Below are positions 57,078 to 64,000 of a stretch of 64,000 nt of DNA, in pieces. The stretch's first letter is position 1. Every line of letters starts with the position of its first letter. The DNA comes from Perkinsus olseni (Eukaryota > Perkinsozoa > Perkinsida). The position numbers and the translations under genes were made by a program. The stretch lies in contig JABANN010000082.1 of assembly GCA_013115125.1 (NCBI GenBank), forward strand, positions 1-64,000, written 5' to 3'. The notes below the pieces were generated by a model, which saw only the letters and a list, made by a program, of their open reading frames with translations, made no database searches and had not been told where the DNA came from.

Positions 57078-57895
57078 CGATAGGTTCTGGTGATCAAGGC
57101 TTGATGCCATCTTGGGCAACTATGGGGCATTCATCGTCATGCAGCGACGAGAAGGGTTCCACTGCCGGCGAGGACCCTTCGACGGTAAGCATATAGTGTA
57201 CCACATGCATACTGCCCGCCTTCTTGTCACCTCATGCATCATTACCCAACGCGTACATTATTACAACCACAGAACTATTTGGTTGGAGAGTGGTTACAGG
57301 CTAGTGGAAGGGTCATTTTTATTAGTACGGCTTCATCTTTATGCCATCATTATCATCATCTTCTTTCGCTCTAGTAATGCGGCGACCCTCGTGGCAGAGG
57401 GTGGTCGACTGGCATCCCAGGGAATTTACGTGCCTCCGTTGTTGCAGCTCCGGCTATGACACCACCCGCAGGTATGGATGTGGAGGTAGTAGAGTGGAAA
57501 ATGCTCGCTGCAATAACCCTCGTAGCTTCAACAACAGTTTTACTACCTTGACGCGCCCTTCTTTTCGTCAAAATCTAGGTCATCGGTGTCCGTTCGTACC
57601 TCCGCACGCAGGAGCAGACCTCTAGGGCGTGACGTGCGAGTCACGCCTGGACAGGCAGGTGCGCACAAGCTTTCCGAGACGTGACAGGTTCCGGTGGTCT
57701 GGACCACCTAGTCGAAAGATCTTCATCCGCCCACCCACCCGTTCGGGTAGTATGCTGTAACATATCTATCCTGTTTCCCAGCTAGGCGATCCGCTAGGTC
57801 GACCAGCAGCGCAATGTCACAAGCGGTTCTGAGAGATATTTAGAGATACGGGCATTTTTACACTCGCTGAGGGACGCCGCTGCCGGAGGATGGTG
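57078..57895. other. Region without a resolved gene
   Basis: A plus-strand stretch near 57450-57537 encodes MTPPAGMDVEVVEWKMLAAI and then a hydrophobic tail, possibly an exon of a tail-anchored protein. An 8-bp inverted repeat GGCGTGAC/GTCACGCC lies at 57626-57647. A minus-strand stretch (57723-57830) reads DIALLVDLADRLAGKQDRYV and may belong to the next gene. Confidence 0.3.
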
Positions 57896-58123
57896 TCACC
57901 ATCGGGGACAATGCACCCGGATATCATCAAAGGGTAGTTCTGGCTGATGCCACCATTCATGCTGGACACTTATGTTCGGGGAGCCCGCCGCCACCTCGCG
58001 GAAGCTGCTATCCGCTACGATAGCGGCCGCCTCAAAGGGCTCATTACCCCGCACGCGTGAGCATGTCGAGATAAGCTGAGGACGTGCGTTCTTAGCGGAG
58101 CTACTCACAAGTTGTTTGTTCAT
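57896..58123 (-). CDS. Small hypothetical protein or first exon
   Basis: Minus-strand frame starting MNKQLVSSSAKNARPQLIST, with FEAAAIVADSSFREVAAGSP and EWWHQPELPFDDIRVHCP. It looks coding, and a second coding stretch lies downstream at 57723-57830, but the splice could not be placed in phase. No family recognised. Confidence 0.4.
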   Translation of the reverse strand: MNKQLVSSSAKNARPQLISTCSRVRGNEPFEAAAIVADSSFREVAAGSPNISVQHEWWHQPELPFDDIRVHCPRW

Positions 58124-58251
58124 TGTAGGATTCTGGCTGAATTGTTCCTGCGAGGGTCTCCTGGCATCCTATCTTTTCCTGTTATGAAATGTATTTCGTG
58201 TATATGATGGTGTCTTGCAGTTCTATCCTATCAAATCCTCTTCATCCCCGC

Positions 58252-59049
58252 ATGCCTCGCCGCCGCTGTACCAACAGGATCTATCTTACAATCTTCGTGT
58301 CGTTCGCCTACATATTGATGTCGACTCTATCGACCGATGATCGGCCCATCCTTGCTGATCATTCGGCGGGTTGCAATGGTGGTCTCGGCCCATTGGTAGG
58401 CAGCACGATCAGAGTGCAAGACTCTACGTGCGTCTATGGCATACAAGGCCGTACCGTCGATGGGCTCAATCACCGTAAGGCCGGGGTTATTCTTAAGAGT
58501 AATGACCCGGCATATGAAGGTAACTTGAAGATAGAGGTGAATATAGTAGAAGGTGCTGCCGACTCGGCCGATTCACCTAATGTTACTGTGGAGACCACAG
58601 GCTTGGCTCGTATGCTCTTTCATCATCACAACGGGATGAACTTCACCTGGCATGATAACCCTGATGATATCCTCTTCAATGGCACTGACTATGGCTCTGC
58701 ATATCCTGTAATGGCATCTAGGGTCAAGGGCTATCTGCCGGATTATTTTATATCATAAACACCCTGGCTCGGTATCCAAGGCGTTGCTACTGCCAATGGT
58801 ATGAACATCTATTATACTGTTGACACCGTGAGCCGGTCAAAGGGTCTGGTCTTGTCGGCGGAGAATAAAATCTCAAGAGTCGAGGGAGGTTGGGACTTCG
58901 ACGTTGCATTCAAGGTTGTTAGAGAAGGCCGCGAAGCACCCTTCTCCTACGTGGGGGCAATTCGCCAACGGTACCCTACTTCTCTGACCTTACCAAAGCG
59001 GTGCGCTCCAATTCTGATCTCAGGAGCTTCATTTCTCCTGCTCCCATAG
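58252..59049 (+). pseudogene. Secreted-protein family member A with in-frame stop
   Basis: From ATG 58252 (MPRRRCTNRIYLTIF) a signal peptide (FVSFAYILMSTLS) is followed by a mature part with CNGGLGPLVGSTIRVQDSTC, HRKAGVILKSNDPAYEGNLK, VEVNIVEG-like strands and NVTVETTGLARMLF. The frame meets TAA at 58756-58758 but continues on the far side with TPWLGIQGVATANGMNIYYT and VEGGWDFDVAFKVVREG, which align with copy B. No GT-AG intron removes the stop. It appears to be a recently broken gene, or one with a sequencing error. This looks like a lineage-specific secreted family of beta-sandwich type. Confidence 0.6.
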
Positions 59050-59120
59050 TAAACCCGTGGTAGCCGTATGGTAGTGCACCATCCGAGTTTCAGCAAAGTC
59101 TGGAACGTCCCTTGTTCTTG

Positions 59121-59144
59121 GCCTCGACAGTGTGCTGTCGAGGC
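59121..59144. repeat. Perfect 10-bp hairpin between the tandem copies
   Basis: GCCTCGACAG (59121-59130) is followed by TGTG and then the exact complement CTGTCGAGGC (59135-59144). It lies about 75 nt after the end of copy A. Confidence 0.75.
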
Positions 59145-59269
59145 GCTAGCTACGTAGGGCTGTAGGTTGCACGATAGGCTTCTCACTGAAAGAAATCAGC
59201 ATTCAGTGTCTCTCGGCTATCATCGTCTAATACGACCGTCCCATGTGTTGTTCAGCCCATACGCTGCTT

Positions 59270-59989
59270 TTGCATACTCCCTTGCCGACGCAGCCAGGTC
59301 TATCAGATCCTCCTTCTATTCGCCTACTCACTCTTCTTCGCTCTCTCTACCGACGAGCTGTCTGTTACTGCAGATTTTCCTGCCAATTGCGAGGGTGGGC
59401 CGGGACTAGTAAAGGGCGGCAATATTGGTGCGTCTTCTTATTGTCTCTACCATATGTATGGACGTAACTCGGATGGGTTCTACCAAAATAGCACTGGTAT
59501 CATATTCAAGACTAATGACCCCGACCACTATGGTGACATGAAAGTTCAACTAAACGTAGTTGAAGCAGATCCTATGGAGCCGGCCAAGGTCACTGTGGAG
59601 ACTAGTGGTTGGGTTCATATGTTGAAGGAATACCCGGGCTTCAAGGGCCTGCAACAGGCGATGATCTATTCGATATCAACTCCTTTGGATATGTCCATAC
59701 TAGTATACCAGCTATAACTAGCGCTCACCATCCCGATGGTACGAAAAGTAACACCGGATGGCAGTATATCGAGGGTACAGCTGATAGGAATGGAATGAAT
59801 TTATATTACTCCGGGCCAAGTGTGAGCCTTGATGGAGAAGATACAGGTTTGACATTCAAGCTCAAACTATCAATTAATAGGGTGAGGGAAGGTTGGGAAC
59901 TTGATGTCGTCTTCGAGGCGCATCGTCGTTCTCTTAAGGGTCATGTAGCCGGTGTCTATCATATCGCGGAAGGTATTCTGTATGGCTGA
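59270..59989 (+). pseudogene. Secreted-protein family member B, lost start and frameshift
   Basis: A tandem paralogue of the preceding gene. The stretch RRSQVYQILLLFAYSLFFAL then STDELSVTADFPANCEGGPG aligns with the signal peptide and start of the mature part of copy A, but no ATG lies where copy A begins. It continues STGIIFKTNDPDHYGDMKVQ and AKVTVETSGWVHML. Near 59640-59660 the frame shifts by one base and resumes with DDLFDINSFGYVHTSIPAIT, RNGMNLYYSGPSVSLDGEDT and VREGWELDVVFEAHRRSLK. The conserved block before the shift argues against an intron there. Confidence 0.6.
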
Positions 59990-60672
59990 CCACCCCAAAG
60001 CGACTCGTCGCATTTCTGATCATAGGTTGAAGCTTATTTTTTTATTCTAATAACACTATCATGCTTGTGGCATGGTTTTACCTCGTCCGGATTTTAGAAA
60101 AACCTGGACCAAGCATCTTTTGTTCTCGACCCCAGTGTATTTTATCGACCTTCGGCTGATGATGCTCCGAGGTTGATCTGTACCACCCTCTCGAGGATGG
60201 TCTCTTCTAATCCGCAGCCTCCAAGCTTCAAATATCCACAAAAGCGTTGCGTACCAGTAGGCAACTAGAGCATGCCCCATTCAGGAAGATCGAACTGGCA
60301 TATGTTATGAGTTAAGATGGTATGTTGGAGACCCTGACGTGGAAGACTCATACCAGTCCCACCTCTTGGCCGGAGCCGAGTCTATCGGGGTTACTCGTTG
60401 TTGGCAGTCGGCAGTTAACGACGCAAGTGACGCATCAGCATGTCTACGCTGCGGTTCCTACATGTTCAGATCGCTAAGTTGGTGAGGCTTCACCTTGATT
60501 GGGTAGCTTGAACACAAATATAATCATAGAAATACCGGCCGAACAGGTGATAATGCCACTTCTCCTCCTCCTCATGCAGCAGCAGCAGCAGTATCCGCGG
60601 TGTGATGAATATTGAGTTGGGATAACGACAGGGTAGTAGTGATGGTGTGGTATTCGAGAGTTTATTGCCCTC
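59990..60672. other. Spacer before the TFIIIC gene
   Basis: No supported gene on either strand. A CAG run and AT-rich segments are present near 60580. Confidence 0.55.
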
Positions 60673-63600
60673 ATGTCCTCGTCATCCTCTTCATCTAGTA
60701 GTACCGCACATCCATTAGTGAGAGGTGATGCTACTGGAGCACAAGGAGGCTCTATGCCTGTAGCAGCACTAGCTGCAGCACAGGCCATGACACCCCCTGA
60801 GGGCATGGATTTGGACACTCTTTATCATGGGGATCCTGAGGTTAACCTACAAGATTTCATACCATTGGCAGAGCGAGCAGAGGAGGCCGAGGAGAGGATA
60901 ATGAGTGGCATGAGAAAGCAGAAGAGATCTCGTAAAGTAATAACGTGGTCCCGGGGCAATAACGCCCTATTACAGCCGTATTAATGAGTTGGCCTCATAC
61001 TGAACTGTCCGAGATTTCCTGCGGCTTCCTCGCAGCCCGCGTGTCGTTATTGATATTATTATGATCAGAGTACTGCCGCGGCGGCGGGCGGGTCAGATGT
61101 GGAGATGGGAGGTAGCTGGGGGTTATGCTTAGGTCGAGTATCCGCCCACGCTCTGCTATGTATTGTGGTATGCGCACTGGTTATGCTTCAATGGCAGGTG
61201 AAGGTATACCAGGGATTGGAAGCGAAGGGGAGATGTCTTCCTGGCTAACTGATGGTGATGATGATGAAGATTATGAAGATGAAGGCGACGTTGATGCTGA
61301 CTCAAGTGGTCTATCGTCCTATGACTCCTCCGATCTTGATGATCTGCTAATGAGCAATAATGCAAGCCAATTCCTGAAGAGCAAAGCACGTCATAGAAGG
61401 AGGCGTCGTAAGAAGCTGCGCGAAAGAAAGGCTAAAGGGTAGTGCAGTGGCACCGGCAGTGGAAGTCCTGGAAGATGGTACGGGTGTACTCAGTCTCAAA
61501 CCGAAGAAACATAAACGCCCAACAGTCGCCTCTGGACCATCCAAGAAAGTTAGTCCAGAGGTCAGAGAGATGCTCGGACAGGCCAATAACGCCTTCCTTA
61601 AGCGGGATTACGAGACTGCTATTGATGATCTGAAAGTAACAGCGGCGGCGGTAGCAGTAGCAGGCACGACTCTCTGTGATTGTCAGGAAGCTATCCGCCT
61701 AGGGCCAGGCGTACCTGATCCATTCCTGACGTTGGGTCTGATCTACGAGGAAATGGGGGATGCTAAGAAAGCTCTGGAGGTCGTTAGGGTCAGCATGGAA
61801 TGGACGATGAATGTCTACGATGGTAGGTACTGTTAGTGGCAGCACATCTGACTCCCGGGGATACTCAGCTGTGGAAGAGGTTAGCGGAGAGATCGAGAGA
61901 TGGGCTAGGAAACTACACTCAGGCAGCGTAATAATCATGAGAGTGTTACTACCCTCATCTGGAGGCAAACGAACGCGACCTTGTATCACGTGTTGTCCGT
62001 GCTAGATACTGCTTCCATAGATGTTGGAGGTCTATGCAGGAAGAAGGCACTGATGAAGCTAAGTCAGTATTATGGGATATGGCTGATTGCTTTATGAAGG
62101 TCGGATAACAGCTCGGAGGTGATACGTGACTGAGATAGGGATATCGTTGATCAGATAAAGCGCTATGGGAGGGCAGCACGTTACTTGCAAATGCTCTTTG
62201 AGATGCATCCTGGAGACCTAGGTACAGTAACACGTAGCGTAGTACTCGAAAGTAGCATCAGCGACATCTATCTCAGTTATTGGGCGTATGTTATCGAAGG
62301 CCCTCTACCTGCAAGCAGACAAGCCAGCTACAGCCCGTGTATTGGAGGTATGCCTAGGGGTAGATGCTGATGGTGGTGTGAGCCATCCTGAAATCGGAAG
62401 CGGAACTGCTGAACAGCAGCCAACACCTCCACGGGACGCTGATCTGATGAACATGCTCTGTGAAGTGTAGGACGAGGGACACAATGATTCCGTGCTGCCT
62501 CTAGCATCATCGGCGATCATATCAGATACATAGACCTGAGAGAGTATGGCAAGTGCCGCAGCATACTTGGTAAATTCCTACTACCATCTACCGTATCACC
62601 AAATGACCAGCAAGCTCTGGTCACAGCCCTCAGTGTTCAACCGATAGATCTAGTCGTTAAACTCGGTGTTGCAGAGGCCTATCATCATGCCCAGATAGGT
62701 AGTGATGAATATCAGTATATATCACATCAACAGCATCCTCCTTTGACCCAGGTGCAGCAGGTCGACGATCCTCTGGTACTGCCAGAACAACAGAAGAGGC
62801 ATTAGCACTGAGTAAACAAGAACCAACTGTAGCCGCTAGTGTACTGGCTAAGGCATGCTGTGGAGTACTGCTGATGGCAGCAGCACAAGAGATGGAGGAC
62901 AGTGGTGGTAATGAGAGGGGCATGATATCTGGTTGTAGTAGTGCTGATAGCATTGTGGTATGGTGGTCGTGGTGTAGGCCGTAGCCCTACTGGTTTGGAG
63001 GATCTTCATCTACAATTGGCTGATGCTATGCACGATAATGGTCATACTGAAGAGGCATTAGAGTTGTTAGTAGCTTTAGCACAGCCTGGAAAGGTTATAG
63101 ACCCAGTACACGCTAAAACGTTGTGTGGGAGGATAGGAAAGTAATACCAAAAGGAGCGCACGGGCATCATAAGCTGGGTCTGACTCCTCCTTTAGTTATT
63201 ATTACGCCCTTGGTGATATTGAGAATGCTGGTAAATATCTGGAGAGGGCAGTGGAGACCAAAGCTATCAATGCGGCGAAGCTGTCACAGGATGACGGAGG
63301 AGATGCTACTTCGACTACTGTATCTCAGCAACAGAACGATCCTACTGTACTACCGATACCACTCTTCCCGCAGCTCAATCACCAGTTTTCGCATCAGGTA
63401 CTGGTACAGCTATCCGACATATGGCGTAGACTTGGCAGGAGTGCTGATGCTGATAGACTCTTGTTGGAGAGTTTGAGCTATGAAGATTTATTAATGTGTA
63501 GAAGCCTACCCAGGGCTCATAGTACAAAGGAGAGGAAGACAGCGTAATGATACTCCCTCCCTGATTGTTAGTGCTGATTGGTGTATCTATCAGATACAAC

Positions 63601-64000
63601 GCTTTGATGGCAATATTGGATAGTGATGAATTAGATGTGAGCAGAGATGCCTCCCTGGAGGTACCACCGGAAGTGCAGGATAAGAGGTTGAAGTGGGGAC
63701 CTTACTGACAGTACGATCATACTCTTATCTCCGTTGTGCCGCTGTTAGATTCGCTTCGGCATGGATAAGTCTGATGAGGGATTGTGAGTTGGATAACCAG
63801 CGTGCTGTGAGGGTGATGAAGGGTCCATGTACTGTTTACCTCAGTCATGATGATTGTCGTCCCTCAGTATCGCAGAAGCCAATATCCGCAGTATTTCACG
63901 ACTGGAGGTGCTGGTGGTAGCCATCCTATGAGCCCTACTAAGAAGGGGAGCCGCAAGGGAGGAGGCTCTACACCCAAACAGCAACACAGTGAAACAACAC
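60673..64000 (+). CDS. GTF3C3: TFIIIC TPR subunit (GTF3C3/TFC4-like), partial
   Basis: A gene of many short exons that runs off the right edge. The N-terminus is Ser-rich then acidic and basic (SQFLKSKARHRRRRRKKLRE). Next is the TPR start: SPEVREMLGQANNAFLKRDY, EAIRLGPGVPDPFLTLGLIY then EEMGDAKKALE, matching the first repeats of the TFIIIC tau131 family. Then come AAHLTPGDTQLWKRLAERSR, ERDLVSRVVRARYCFHRCWR, GRAARYLQMLFEMHPGDLG, LQLADAMHDNGHTEEALELL and YLRCAAVRFASAWISLMRD. The protein bridges TFIIIB to tRNA and 5S promoters for RNA polymerase III. Exon limits were not all resolved. The last visible part is a Gly/Lys-rich stretch (SPTKKGSRKGGGSTP). Confidence 0.75.

Noticed and set aside
60255-60310. 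GTTCGATC on the minus strand as a possible tRNA
   Set aside because: It does not match the B-box consensus and no cloverleaf can be drawn.

Overview
This is nuclear DNA of a protist. Most genes are split by short GT-AG introns, usually about 45-80 nt and down to 26-39 nt in several places. The genes are packed tightly, and GAT/CAT/CAG trinucleotide runs are scattered through exons, introns and spacers. No bacterial signals (operon-style ribosome binding sites, insertion sequences, CRISPR) were seen. The gene content (FG nucleoporin, eIF3j, PKA, ATG5, ALG13, RPL4, TFIIIC subunit, CDK) is eukaryotic. The compact introns, same-strand gene blocks, trinucleotide richness and lineage-specific secreted proteins fit an alveolate of the Perkinsus type best. 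That assignment is inference; no database was consulted.

Layout. 1-972: a non-coding stretch with two diverged copies of a palindrome-rich repeat flanking a tRNA-like element. 973-19060, plus strand: an acylation-motif protein, a diverged protein kinase, an F-box/SPRY protein, a phosphopantetheine adenylyltransferase, an HD-type phosphohydrolase, a RING protein, a small unknown, an acyltransferase-3 membrane protein, a ten-exon CDK and a nuclear acidic/basic protein. 20371-29623, minus strand: a second acylation-motif protein, a disordered coiled-coil protein and a large FG-repeat nucleoporin. 29802-33366, plus strand: eIF3j, a tiny membrane protein and a membrane-anchored ADAL-type deaminase. 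33873-38795, minus strand: an interrupted reading frame, ALG13, an unknown, the PKA catalytic subunit and a small basic protein. 38998-44160, plus strand: a Myb/SANT-like protein and two unknowns. 44414-55642, minus strand: ATG5, two proteins with Dpy-30-like motifs on either side of a zinc-finger/J-domain protein, a roadblock-like protein, a JmjC/cupin oxygenase and RPL4. 56471-64000, mostly plus strand: an unknown, two decayed tandem copies of a secreted-protein family, and a TFIIIC TPR subunit that runs off the window.

Genes therefore lie in long same-strand blocks with few switch points. Some neighbours nearly touch (15 nt between the adenylyltransferase and the HD gene) or overlap (8 nt after the RING gene), which suggests polycistronic transcription resolved after transcription. 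The most unusual signals are a 15-bp hairpin spanning the stop codon of one gene and the start codon of the next at 8747-8792, the set of very short introns, the matched 60/75-nt spacing in the first-kilobase repeats, and the decaying secreted-protein pair near 58-60 kb.
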